Source: Caldilineales bacterium (lineage in GTDB: Bacteria > Chloroflexota > Anaerolineae > J102). Taken from it: 64,000 nt of DNA. Of the stretch, positions 54,637-63,312 are shown piece after piece. The notes under the pieces were generated by a model, which had not been told where the DNA came from, searched no databases, and saw nothing but the letters and a program-made list of their open reading frames with translations. The translations under genes and the position numbers were made by a program. Position 1 is the first letter of the stretch. Every line of letters starts with the position of its first letter. The stretch lies in contig JAGFJG010000136.1 in assembly GCA_024102915.1 (NCBI GenBank), positions 1 to 64,000 of the forward strand, written 5' to 3'.

Positions 54637-55551
54637 ATGAGCCATGACGACGACCGCACACGTTATATCGAGATCACCGTGCAAAGCGCGCTCACACGGG
54701 TTGACAGCGCCCGGATGCCGGGATTGAAATGGTCGCTGAACCCTTACCGGGGTTGCAAACACAATTGCGTCTATTGCTACGCCCGCTATACGCACGAATT
54801 CCTGGAACTCGACCCTACCAAAGACTTCGCCCAGACCGTTTATGTCAAACGAAATCTGCCCCAGGCGTTGCGGGCCGACCTGCGCAAAAGTTCGTGGCAA
54901 CGCGAGCACGTCAGTATCGGCACCGCCACCGATCCCTATCAGCCAGCCGAAGGCCGCTACCAACTGACCCGTAACGCCCTGCTGGTTTTGCGGGAACAAT
55001 TGACGCCAGCCGGATTGGTAACCAAAAACACCATGGCCCTGCGCGATGCCGACATCATGGCCTCGCTCTCACGCGCAGCCGGGTTCCATTTGATCATGTC
55101 GATCTCGACCATCGACCCGGTGCTCGCCCGCCAATTGGAGCCGGATGCGCCCACACCGCAACAGCGATTGCGGACTGTCCAACAACTTGTCGAGGCTGGC
55201 GTGCGCGTATCCGTCGCCCTGGCCCCGGTTTTGCCCGGCATCACCGATGGTGAATCCCAACTGGCGGAGTTGATCGAAGCCGCCTACGACCACGGCGCCG
55301 AAGTCGCATTCCATCAACCGTTTCGCATGTATTCCGCCACGCGCGCCTCGCTCTTCGCCTACCTGAAAACCCATCACCCGCACCTGCTTGAACCCTACCA
55401 GCGAGTCTATTCCGTCCGCCAGGACCCGCCGCGCGAGTATCGATGGAAATTAAGCGATCGCATCGAACGCGTGCGTAGGCGACTGGCGCCTCGGCAGCCT
55501 GCAAGCCAACCGATGACGCCAAATGAAGGGCAACTGCAACTAGGTCTCTAA
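54637..55551 (+). CDS. SPL/Rv2578c-family radical SAM protein
   Basis: A 304-residue radical SAM enzyme. The iron-sulfur motif is Cys40-x3-Cys44-x2-Cys47 (GCKHNCVYCYAR). The preceding SLNPYRG and following SIGTATDPYQPAEGRYQLTR and MSISTIDPVLARQLEP blocks are shared with spore-photoproduct-lyase-like proteins. In the absence of endospores the reaction is unknown; a DNA-damage role is suggested by the LexA-type promoter. The start ATG is at or next to the predicted transcript start (leaderless). The HxlR regulator gene follows one base after its stop. Confidence 0.88.
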   Translation: MSHDDDRTRYIEITVQSALTRVDSARMPGLKWSLNPYRGCKHNCVYCYARYTHEFLELDPTKDFAQTVYVKRNLPQALRADLRKSSWQREHVSIGTATDPYQPAEGRYQLTRNALLVLREQLTPAGLVTKNTMALRDADIMASLSRAAGFHLIMSISTIDPVLARQLEPDAPTPQQRLRTVQQLVEAGVRVSVALAPVLPGITDGESQLAELIEAAYDHGAEVAFHQPFRMYSATRASLFAYLKTHHPHLLEPYQRVYSVRQDPPREYRWKLSDRIERVRRRLAPRQPASQPMTPNEGQLQLGL

Positions 55552-55552
55552 C

Positions 55553-55984
55553 GTGTCCCGCGCCTACGACCTCGACATCCCTCTGGCCCGCGCGCTCGAT
55601 CTGATCGGCGAGCGATGGACGCTGCTCATCATTCGCCAGCTTCTCAGCGGCGATCAGCGTTACAGCGAATTACAGAATGCACTGGCGGGCATCAGCAGCA
55701 ATCTGTTGAGCATGCGATTGCGCAAGTTGTCCGAGGCGGCTCTCGTCGAACTCGTCACGCTCCATGGCGGCGGCAACATCTACCGCCTGACCCCGAGCGG
55801 AGAAGCGCTGGCGACCGTGGTCTGGAGCCTCGACGCCTGGGCGCACCAGTATGTCGATAATACTCGCCCCAATCTGCCCAGGCATGACCGCTGCGGACAG
55901 GCTCTATTCGTGCAGTGGTTCTGCGCAAAATGTCAGCGCCAGGTCGAAGAGCTTGAACTCGACCTGGCGCCGGGTATTTCGTAG
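55553..55984 (+). CDS. HxlR-family winged-helix transcription regulator
   Basis: A 143-residue regulator. The HxlR signature SRAYDLDIPLARALDLIGERWTLLIIRQLLSGDQRYSELQNAL opens the wHTH, followed by GISSNLLSMRLRKLSEAALV and ITRLTPSG-like wing (YRLTPSGEALATV). The C-terminal tail RCGQALFVQWFCAKCQRQ has three Cys that might bind metal. GTG 55553 lies two bases after the SPL-like gene, so the two are cotranscribed; it may respond to reactive aldehydes or redox stress as other HxlR proteins do. Confidence 0.87.
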   Translation: MSRAYDLDIPLARALDLIGERWTLLIIRQLLSGDQRYSELQNALAGISSNLLSMRLRKLSEAALVELVTLHGGGNIYRLTPSGEALATVVWSLDAWAHQYVDNTRPNLPRHDRCGQALFVQWFCAKCQRQVEELELDLAPGIS

Positions 55985-56014
55985 ATTGTGGACACCGTCT
56001 GGCACGCAGTTTGT

Positions 56015-57508
56015 CTATTCGAATTCTTCCACCACCAACAGTCCGTCAGCGTCGGGCACATAGCGGATTGGGCCTTGCGGCACATGGCTGTCGATGACGA
56101 TATGGCCGGCATCCATCGCTTCCCACAAGAGTTGGAAGGGGCGTTTGCCCGGAACCCATTTTTCGACGACGACCATGCCGTGTCCGGGTAATACCGTAAA
56201 CACCACCTGCCGGGGATCAGCGGGATCAAGCAGCGCCTGAGCGCGTGAAAAGGCGTCTTTCACGCCGTGAGCCTGCGCCTCGGTGGCGCAGGAAACGATG
56301 TAGTGAAAATAGGGCGCTTCAAGCGAGGCATACTCCACAAATTGCGGATCGTAAGCGGAGACGCCGCGATGCCCATGCAACTTCGAACGCACCACCGGCG
56401 ATTGCGCCTCGATTCCCCAACTCGACCCCAGGTCGACAACAGGCAGTTGGGCATCCATCTCCATCATTTCCACCGCCTCAGATGAAGGCGGATCATTGCG
56501 CTTGCCCTCGACATGGCGCACATATGCGCCCACGCCGCCAGGACGGACCCCGGTCAGGACGGCCAGCTCATCTTCGGTGATGTTGTCTTTATCCACCGGG
56601 CGGGCGCTGCCGGTGATCGTGGCGATGAGCGCGTCCAGGCGGGGCTCCCAAGTGGCGAAACACCCCTCACTGTATTGGTCGGCGATGGCGCCGCCAACAG
56701 CCGGAACCGGAACCAGATCGGCAATGCGGACCATGTCTGTAAAAAACTGACGCTTGCCCAATTCCAGAGCGGCAGAGCGCATCGCATTGGGGGTATCCAG
56801 GCTCTTCCAGACCTCATAGGGAATCATCTCCCCAACGACCTCATGATCCGTGACTTCGCGAGTGCTCACGGTCGTCGTGATCCGCATCACAATATCATCG
56901 TAAAAACCGGCCGGCCGATTGTCTTTTTCGACAAAACTGCGGGGATACGCGCCAACCAGATCGAAATGATAGGCGTATTCTGGATGCTCCTCACCGACCA
57001 CCAATAAGATGCGAATACTCTTGGTCTGCGCTTGAATGATCCGCTCAATCGCCAGAATCGGCCCCCCTCGCAGTCCCTGTTCGACGAGGACGTTGAATGC
57101 AGACGGGGATAGGCCGTCGAATTCGAAGTCTGCGGGATTCTGCGGGCTTTTCGCCAACGCCGTTTCAAAATGCTTGATCAATTGAGCCAGTTCGTCCGGT
57201 CGAATATGGACGATGGTAAAGACGGTCGGGTTACAGTCAAGTTGATATCGAATGCGGGCCGTGAGCATCAATGATTTGCGCCAGTTCATCGACTCGCCAT
57301 AGCGGGCTGTCGTCAGGATGACATCCGTCCTCGCGTCAGGCGCATCCTGCACCGTATGACCCATACTTCGGAACGCTTCCGCCAATCCTGTCATTGTTTC
57401 CTCGGACACCGGATCCAAAGGCCCAGGCACGAAGGACACATGAATCTTCCGCAACCAGTTATGTCGGGGTTTGGAAACAGCAGGCGTGAGGATTTCTGGA
57501 TACGTCAT
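56015..57508 (-). CDS. Conserved-looking protein of unknown function (497 aa)
   Basis: Not recognised. It has no signal peptide and no transmembrane helix. It has a compact N terminus with HVSFVPGPLDPVSEETMTGLAEAFRSMGHTV, then DVILTTARYGESMNWRKSL, LLVVGEEHPEYAYHFDLVGAYPRSFVEKDNRPAGFYDDIVMRITTTVS, a His-Gly-His region (KLHGHRGVSAYDP), and a C-terminal domain with LPGHGMVVVEKWVPGKRPFQLLWEAMDAGHIVIDSHVPQG. The AAGGAGAG ribosome site supports ATG 57508. The gene stands alone, convergent to the HxlR gene. It is GC-typical and therefore native-looking. Confidence 0.7.
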   Translation of the reverse strand: MTYPEILTPAVSKPRHNWLRKIHVSFVPGPLDPVSEETMTGLAEAFRSMGHTVQDAPDARTDVILTTARYGESMNWRKSLMLTARIRYQLDCNPTVFTIVHIRPDELAQLIKHFETALAKSPQNPADFEFDGLSPSAFNVLVEQGLRGGPILAIERIIQAQTKSIRILLVVGEEHPEYAYHFDLVGAYPRSFVEKDNRPAGFYDDIVMRITTTVSTREVTDHEVVGEMIPYEVWKSLDTPNAMRSAALELGKRQFFTDMVRIADLVPVPAVGGAIADQYSEGCFATWEPRLDALIATITGSARPVDKDNITEDELAVLTGVRPGGVGAYVRHVEGKRNDPPSSEAVEMMEMDAQLPVVDLGSSWGIEAQSPVVRSKLHGHRGVSAYDPQFVEYASLEAPYFHYIVSCATEAQAHGVKDAFSRAQALLDPADPRQVVFTVLPGHGMVVVEKWVPGKRPFQLLWEAMDAGHIVIDSHVPQGPIRYVPDADGLLVVEEFE

Positions 57509-57705
57509 TGTCTCTCCTTCAAGACTTGATGGCCACATAATTGGCCAATTTCCGCCATCCTCCAGCGAGAATAGCGCAACGCAGTGTACACCATTCCAGG
57601 TAAGTTCGACAACCACTTCGCGCTGAAGAGATATGTAGCGCTGAGTTCCTACTTATAGCTTTGCGGAAAAACGCGTTGAATTGGCTTTTTCGGGAGAGCC
57701 GCTAT

Positions 57706-58419
57706 TCAATCTTCAATGGTTAGTTTGGATGCATTTGTTGACGGCGCATACGCCCCGCGCATATCCTCCGGCAGGATCGCCGCCAGCTCCGCCATCGCCC
57801 TATCTGTGATCAACATCTCGATCTGTCGCTTGCCCAATCCATCGGGGATATCGACGCGAAAGGGCTTGCCAAACCGTACATGCGCCACCGAACGGCGGCC
57901 TTTTTTGTAGGAATTCGGGAAGTCAACCGTCCCCCAGACGCCCACGGGAATGAGGGTAGCGGCGCCACGCCGCGTCAGAAAACCGATGCCGCGCCGCGCC
58001 GGCAGCAAACTGTGATCCACTTCACTACGGGTTCCTTCCGGCGCGATGGTGAGCATGCCGTCTGCATCCAATACTTCGATGCTTTCGCGCATGGCGTTGC
58101 GATCGGCGATCGACCGATCCACGTAGATTACCCCGTACCAGGTCATCAATTTGCCGATAATCGGGCTGGTCTTGAGTTCGATTTTGGCGATAGGAACCGA
58201 GTATCGTGCAAATCGCAAAAGCCCGGCGATCACAAAGGGATCGGCGTAGTGGATATGATTGTAGTAAAGTATCGTCGGTCCCGTGCGCGGCACATTTTCC
58301 AGCCCTTCGACATCCAACCCGTAGAGCAGCAGGGCAAGTAAATAGACGATCAGGCTCCATAGCCAGTGCTGAAATCGCCGCCAGAGGTCTGGGTGAGCCA
58401 GCTTGTTTTGCCCGGTCAT
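57706..58419 (-). CDS. Lysophospholipid acyltransferase (PlsC-like)
   Basis: A 237-residue membrane-associated acyltransferase. Helix SLIVYLLALLLYGL is near the N terminus, the HX4D motif is YYNHIHYADP, the acyl-acceptor motif is IAPEGTRSEV and the GVWGTVDFP segment follows. It probably makes phosphatidic acid from lysophosphatidic acid. The ATG at 58419 lies 31 bases after the cmk stop; the longer frame to 58515 overlaps cmk. Together with rluB and cmk it forms the cmk-plsC arrangement common in Gram-positive-like bacteria. Confidence 0.88.
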   Translation of the reverse strand: MTGQNKLAHPDLWRRFQHWLWSLIVYLLALLLYGLDVEGLENVPRTGPTILYYNHIHYADPFVIAGLLRFARYSVPIAKIELKTSPIIGKLMTWYGVIYVDRSIADRNAMRESIEVLDADGMLTIAPEGTRSEVDHSLLPARRGIGFLTRRGAATLIPVGVWGTVDFPNSYKKGRRSVAHVRFGKPFRVDIPDGLGKRQIEMLITDRAMAELAAILPEDMRGAYAPSTNASKLTIED

Positions 58420-58450
58420 GGCTGCACTAAACCGAAATGACGCTGCAATA

Positions 58451-59188
58451 TCATTGAAATCGCTCGTGGGCAAGCGCAACAATCCGCTCCACCACTTCGT
58501 CGATCGCCAGTCCATCCGTCTCGACGATCACAGCGCCAGAGGCGATGCGCAGTGGTGCGGTTTCCCGATTGCTGTCGATTGCATCTCGCTCGATCATCGC
58601 CGCCAGCACGGAAGCGAGATCGACGGATTGACCTCGCTCAGCCAATTCCTGAGCACGACGCCGCGCCCGCACCTCAGCCGATGCGTTCAGATACACTTTG
58701 AGCGGGGCTTCCGGGAACACGACAGTGCCGATGTCACGACCCATCATCACAACCCTGCCTGTTTTCGCCACCCGCCTTTGCTGGCGGCTAAGCGCGGCGC
58801 GCACGCCGGGATAGGCGCTCACGGTCGAGACATTCGCGTCCACCTCGGCAGAGCGCAGGCCCCAGGTCACATCGACCTGATCGACGAGCACGGTATATTG
58901 GCGGCCATCTTCGACCGTCGGAGGCACAATATCGATGTGAACCGACTCGGCCAGGGCCGTGACGGCAGTCTCGTCTCCAAGATTGATTTTACGCCCGATG
59001 GCGGCAAGCGTGACCGCCCGGTACATGGCGCCTGTATCGAAATAGAGGAATCCGAGCCGTCGGGCTACGGCCTCGCCGACTGTGCTTTTGCCCGAAGCGG
59101 CGGGGCCGTCGATGGCGATAACTTGCGGGACTTCATGGTTTGACATGGGGACTGTGTGCAATCGAGGGAATTCAGTGATTTGATTCAT
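58451..59188 (-). CDS. cmk: Cytidylate kinase
   Basis: Phosphorylates CMP/dCMP using ATP. The protein has the P-loop VIAIDGPAASGKSTVGEA, then LGFLYFDTGAMYRAVTLAA, a lid region, and GRDIGTVVFPEAPLKVYLNASAEVRARRR. It is 245 aa from ATG 59188, which overlaps the rluB stop as ATGA; an in-frame ATG at 59146 is the alternative start. It is coupled to rluB and followed by plsC. Confidence 0.93.
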   Translation of the reverse strand: MNQITEFPRLHTVPMSNHEVPQVIAIDGPAASGKSTVGEAVARRLGFLYFDTGAMYRAVTLAAIGRKINLGDETAVTALAESVHIDIVPPTVEDGRQYTVLVDQVDVTWGLRSAEVDANVSTVSAYPGVRAALSRQQRRVAKTGRVVMMGRDIGTVVFPEAPLKVYLNASAEVRARRRAQELAERGQSVDLASVLAAMIERDAIDSNRETAPLRIASGAVIVETDGLAIDEVVERIVALAHERFQ

Positions 59189-59943
59189 TCGCTGGTTTTG
59201 ATAGCGTCGATGGCGCGTCGCTGCCGTGCGGATAAAGGACGCCACTGACCCGGACGCAGGTCGCCGATGTGGAGCGAGGCCATGCGCACACGCACAAGGC
59301 GGAGAACGTCGAGCTCGACCGCCTGACACATGCGCCGCACCTGCCGTTTGCGCCCTTCGTGCAAAATGAAGACCAGCCAGGTGTGCCGGGGATCGGGCTC
59401 CGGCTCCAGCCAGAAACGCTGTTCCGCCGGGATGCTTTTCAGCCGGCGCACGCCAGCCCGCGCCTGACCATCTTCCAATTCGACGCCCTTTTTCAATTTT
59501 CGGATGGCCGGTTCCGGCACATAGCCCCGAATCTTGACCCAATATTCCTTCTCGTGTTCAAAAGACGGGTGAGTCAGCCGATAGGTCAGGTCGCCATCAT
59601 TGCTCAACAACATCAGGCCTTCGCTGTCCAGATCCAATCGTCCCACCGGATAAAGGGGGCTATACTCGGGCGGGATCAGGCTGAAAACCGTAGGCCGACC
59701 CTCTGGATCATGGCGGGTGGAGAGCACGCCCGCAGGCATGTTGCGCAGAAGGGTCGTCGTATCCGCTGCCCCAATCTGCACCGGCCTGCCATCGAAGGTC
59801 ACCCTATCTTTTTCGGGATCGATCTGCACCCCCATTTCATACAGCGTGCGGCCATTGACCTGCACCCGACCTTCCTGGATCAGGCGATCGGCGCCGCGGC
59901 GGGAGGCGATACCGGCATGGGCAAGAAATTTATTCAGACGCAT
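59185..59943 (-). CDS. rluB: rRNA pseudouridine synthase (RsuA/RluB family)
   Basis: Isomerises a uridine in rRNA, most likely in 23S helix 80/90 region like RluB. The N-terminal S4 RNA-binding domain is RLNKFLAHAGIASRRGADRLIQEGRVQVNG. The catalytic Asp is in GRLDLDSEGLMLLSNDGDL and KEYWVKIRG, and the C-terminal KRQVRRMCQAVELDVLRLVRVRMASL is typical. ATG 59943 overlaps the dacA gene by 14 bp. Its stop overlaps the cmk start. Confidence 0.9.
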   Translation of the reverse strand: MRLNKFLAHAGIASRRGADRLIQEGRVQVNGRTLYEMGVQIDPEKDRVTFDGRPVQIGAADTTTLLRNMPAGVLSTRHDPEGRPTVFSLIPPEYSPLYPVGRLDLDSEGLMLLSNDGDLTYRLTHPSFEHEKEYWVKIRGYVPEPAIRKLKKGVELEDGQARAGVRRLKSIPAEQRFWLEPEPDPRHTWLVFILHEGRKRQVRRMCQAVELDVLRLVRVRMASLHIGDLRPGQWRPLSARQRRAIDAIKTSE

Positions 59944-61129
59944 GTGTTGAATCCGAAACGAAGTCGGGTTGAGCCAGGAATGTGATAGGCGTCTCGGACA
60001 GCTTTCGCTCACCCAGCCAGACTTCGTACATCCCCGACGGTTGATTCACGGCGTCGAAGCTTATCTGGCGGAAGTCGCGTAACTGGTCGGCCTGCCATCG
60101 CGGCAAGAATGTGGGTTGATCGGGCGTGCGCATGGCGTAGGTTTTGCCGTCAGGCCCGGTCACCCGGTTCAGCGCATCGGATTGCAGGCGAGGATGGAGC
60201 CAGGCCCAATGGTCGAAATAGAAATCGAGCAGGCGGGCGGATTCGGCAAAACGGTCGGGGCTATTGAGAACGACGCTGAGGGGACTGCCGCCACGGCGCG
60301 TGGCGGCAGCGACAAGCACCTGCCCGGCCTCATCCGTCGTCCCTGTTTTCACGCCGTTCGCGCCGGGATAAGTCGTGAGCAGTTCGTTGGTGCTGGTCAG
60401 GGCATAGCCCTGTTGTGTTGTCTGCGGCGTCGCCACGATTTTCGCCAGCACGGGTGAGTCGAGCACCTGACGCGCCAGCCCCGCCAGATCGGTGGCGGAA
60501 CTGATATGGCCGGGCTCATCCAGACCATGCGGGTTCTCGAAATGCGTCTGGGTGAGTCCCCAGTCGGCGGCTCTGGCATTCATGCGCTCCACAAACGCTT
60601 CGGTCGTGCCTGCCGCTGCCAGAGCCAACGTCATAGCGGCATCGTTACCCGAAGGCAGTAACGCCCCATAGAGCAACGTCTCGACAGTGACCCCATCGCC
60701 CGCCTGCAATCCCATGCTGGCATCGCCAATCAGGGCAGCCTGCGGTACGGTCACCACCTGATCGGGCGAGAGCGTTTCCAGCGCCACCAGGGCCGTCATC
60801 ATTTTCGTGGTGCTTGCCATCGGCAGTGCGGCGTTCTCATCCTTGCCCCAGAGTTTTTCGCCGCTGCTGTCATCGACCAATATGGCCGAGCGAGCCGCCA
60901 CTTCCGGCCCCGCTATGATCTCGCTCATCGATTGCACCTGCGCCGGATACAGGCGTATTGGCCGCACATCACCGCTGCGCAGCACGGGCGGCCCGGCAGC
61001 TATCGAGAAAAACGCCAATAATGCCAACGCCATCGCCCCGATCAGAAAGCGGTCACATCGGGCATTTGACGATGCCACCGGGGGGACATACAATCGCTGT
61101 CGTTTTGCTCTGCATCTGATGATGGTCAT
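59930..61129 (-). CDS. dacA: D-alanyl-D-alanine carboxypeptidase (S11/PBP5-like)
   Basis: Trims pentapeptide peptidoglycan side chains. The 399-residue protein has an N-terminal membrane segment (RFLIGAMALALLAFFSIAAG) and the S11 motifs Ser-Thr-Thr-Lys (MASTTKMM), Ser-Gly-Asn (LPSGNDAA) and Lys-Thr-Gly (GVKTGTTD). A C-terminal beta domain follows (GPDGKTYAMRTPDQPTFLPRW...). ATG 61129 is the first after the upstream poor region; the long frame to 61213 overlaps the tgt leader. It diverges from tgt. Peptidoglycan in this lineage is supported by it and by UppP. Confidence 0.93.
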   Translation of the reverse strand: MTIIRCRAKRQRLYVPPVASSNARCDRFLIGAMALALLAFFSIAAGPPVLRSGDVRPIRLYPAQVQSMSEIIAGPEVAARSAILVDDSSGEKLWGKDENAALPMASTTKMMTALVALETLSPDQVVTVPQAALIGDASMGLQAGDGVTVETLLYGALLPSGNDAAMTLALAAAGTTEAFVERMNARAADWGLTQTHFENPHGLDEPGHISSATDLAGLARQVLDSPVLAKIVATPQTTQQGYALTSTNELLTTYPGANGVKTGTTDEAGQVLVAAATRRGGSPLSVVLNSPDRFAESARLLDFYFDHWAWLHPRLQSDALNRVTGPDGKTYAMRTPDQPTFLPRWQADQLRDFRQISFDAVNQPSGMYEVWLGERKLSETPITFLAQPDFVSDSTHASE

Positions 61130-61225
61130 GCGCTTGTGTCTGGCCGAAGCTACCGGCATCCTATCATGATGGGCGGTCAAGCTGCAATCACCGCATCGTC
61201 TTGCAGCAATCACGAAGGATTATCG

Positions 61226-62344
61226 ATGACATTCAGCTATTCGCTTCAGGCTACCGACGACGCTGCGCGACTCGGCGTGTTCAACACCCCGCATGGCGAA
61301 GTTCATCTGCCTGCCTTCGCCCCAGTCGGCACCCAGGCGACGGTCAAAACGCTCAGCCCGGAAGAAGTGCGCGAGCTGGGCGCTGAAATGGTTCTGGCAA
61401 ATACTTATCATCTGTACCTGCGTCCCGGAGCCGAACGCGTCAATCGTTTTGGCGGACTTCATGACTTCATGCATTGGGATGGGCCAATCCTCACCGACTC
61501 CGGCGGATTCCAGGTGTTCTCGCTCAGCGCCATGCGCAAAGTCGACGACGACGGCGTCACCTTCCGCTCACACATCGATGGCAGCTCCCACCGCTTTACG
61601 CCCGAAATGGTGATGGAAGTTCAGGCGCAATTAGGCGCTGACATTATCATGTGCTTCGACGAATGTCCCGATCCGCTCGACCGGCTGTACAATGAACAGG
61701 CGCTGGCTCGCACCCATGCCTGGGCCGAACGTTGCGCCAACGCACAGCGGCGGTCCTCTGAGCAAGCATTGTTTGGCATCGTCCAGGGCGGCATCTTTCC
61801 CGACCTGCGGGTGCAGAGCGCCGAATTTCTGGCTGGCCTCGACCTGCCGGGCTATGCGATTGGCGGCCTGGCAGTCGGTGAGACCAAGCAGCAGATGTAC
61901 AGCGCCCTCGACGCCGTGATGCCCGCCATGCCCGCCGATCGGCCACGCTATCTCATGGGCGTGGGCGCGCCGGACGATATCGTCGAAGCCGTCTTCCGGG
62001 GCGTCGATCTGTTCGACAGCGTCTTGCCCACACGCATCGCCCGGCATGGGGCTATTCTCACGCGCAAGGGGCGCATCAACCTGCGCAACGCCCGCTTCGC
62101 TGACGAAGAGGTGCCGTTGGAGGCCGGTTGCGCTTGCTACGCCTGTCGGCACTTCACATCCGCCTACGTCCACCACCTGCTGCGCGCCAACGAGATATTC
62201 GGTCTGCGCCTCACCACCCTGCACAACCTGCGATTTCTGCAAAGGCTCATGGCCGACTTGCGAGCGCATATCGCATCCGCCACTCTGGCCGAGTTTCGAG
62301 AACAATTCCTCGCCGATTACCTGGGGGAGGATGAAAACGTCTGA
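61226..62344 (+). CDS. tgt: tRNA-guanine transglycosylase
   Basis: Inserts preQ1 at the wobble position of tRNAs with GUN anticodons in queuosine synthesis. The 372-residue barrel has catalytic Asp motifs LTDSGGFQVFS and FDSVLPTRIARHG, substrate-recognition GGLAVGETKQQM, and a zinc site CACYACRHFTSAYVHHL. The ATG at 61226 is preceded by GAAGGA; an upstream frame to 61136 belongs to other sequence. No other queuosine genes are in the window. Confidence 0.95.
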   Translation: MTFSYSLQATDDAARLGVFNTPHGEVHLPAFAPVGTQATVKTLSPEEVRELGAEMVLANTYHLYLRPGAERVNRFGGLHDFMHWDGPILTDSGGFQVFSLSAMRKVDDDGVTFRSHIDGSSHRFTPEMVMEVQAQLGADIIMCFDECPDPLDRLYNEQALARTHAWAERCANAQRRSSEQALFGIVQGGIFPDLRVQSAEFLAGLDLPGYAIGGLAVGETKQQMYSALDAVMPAMPADRPRYLMGVGAPDDIVEAVFRGVDLFDSVLPTRIARHGAILTRKGRINLRNARFADEEVPLEAGCACYACRHFTSAYVHHLLRANEIFGLRLTTLHNLRFLQRLMADLRAHIASATLAEFREQFLADYLGEDENV

Positions 62345-62420
62345 ACTAAACGATGAAACCAATCGTTTTGCGCACGACGATTGACAACGGGTCACATGGC
62401 GCTATTGTGTTTTACTTCGT

Positions 62421-62445
62421 CCATCGTCAATGGTCTATCGTCAAC
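62421..62445. repeat. Intergenic ATCGTCAATGGTC repeat, copy 2
   Basis: CCATCGTCAATGGTC followed by TATCGTCAAC, identical to the copy before trkH except for one base. An antisense GATTGACAACGGG lies at about 62380, giving a loose inverted arrangement in the 152-base tgt-uppP gap. Confidence 0.75.
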
Positions 62446-62496
62446 AGTAAATCAATGTTTCCATACCCGCCTTCCAAACCCTAAACCATTAACAAC

Positions 62497-63312
62497 ATGA
62501 CCACAATTCAAGCGCTCATCCTCGGCATCGTGCAAGGCCTAACCGAATTCCTGCCAGTCAGTTCATCCGGCCATCTGGTTCTGGTTCCCTGGTGGCTGGG
62601 CTGGGACTCGCCCGGTCTGGCCTTCGACGCCCTGCTGCACTGGGGCACGCTCCTCGCCGTTCTCGTCTACTTCTGGCGCGATTGGTTGCGCATGTTTGCC
62701 GCCGTCCTCAATCGCTTGCGAGGAAAAGCCGACCCGGAAGGTCAGGATCGTCTTTTCTTCCTGATCATAATCGGCACAATCCCTGCCGCCGTGCTCGGTT
62801 ATTTGCTCGAAGACTTTTTCACGCAACTCTTTGAGACGCCGGCGATTGTGCCTGTGCTCATGGTTGCCACCGGCGTGATGTTGGTGCTGGCTGAACGGCT
62901 GCATCGTGGCACGTTGCCAGTGAACAAGATGGGCATTCCTAATGCAATCATCATCGGCTTCGCTCAGGCGTTGGCGATTGCGCCCGGCATCAGCCGCAGC
63001 GGAGCAACCATGTCGGCGGGATTGTGGCGCGGTCTCGATCGCCCTGCCGCCGCCCGGTTCTCATTCCTGCTGGGGACGCCGATCATCTTCGGGGCGGGCC
63101 TGTTCAAACTGCCTGACCTGTTGGACGCCACGCCCAGTTTCGGCGACTGGATGCCTCTCATCGTCGGTTTTCTAGCTGCTGCGATCTCCGGTTTCCTGTG
63201 CATTCGCTGGTTGCTGCGGTATTTGCAGGGCCACAGTTTTTATATATTTGCGATCTGGACATGGATCGTCGCCGGGCTCACTTTCATCCGCCTGCTCTGG
63301 TTGGGAAGCTGA
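62497..63312 (+). CDS. uppP: Undecaprenyl-diphosphate phosphatase
   Basis: Recycles the undecaprenyl carrier by dephosphorylating undecaprenyl diphosphate; overproduction gives bacitracin resistance. The 271-residue integral membrane protein has the conserved GLTEFLPVSSSGHL (Glu-rich motif with Ser), AIAPGISRSGATMS and multiple helices. The next gene overlaps its 3' end. Together with dacA it supports a peptidoglycan cell wall. Confidence 0.94.
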   Translation: MTTIQALILGIVQGLTEFLPVSSSGHLVLVPWWLGWDSPGLAFDALLHWGTLLAVLVYFWRDWLRMFAAVLNRLRGKADPEGQDRLFFLIIIGTIPAAVLGYLLEDFFTQLFETPAIVPVLMVATGVMLVLAERLHRGTLPVNKMGIPNAIIIGFAQALAIAPGISRSGATMSAGLWRGLDRPAAARFSFLLGTPIIFGAGLFKLPDLLDATPSFGDWMPLIVGFLAAAISGFLCIRWLLRYLQGHSFYIFAIWTWIVAGLTFIRLLWLGS

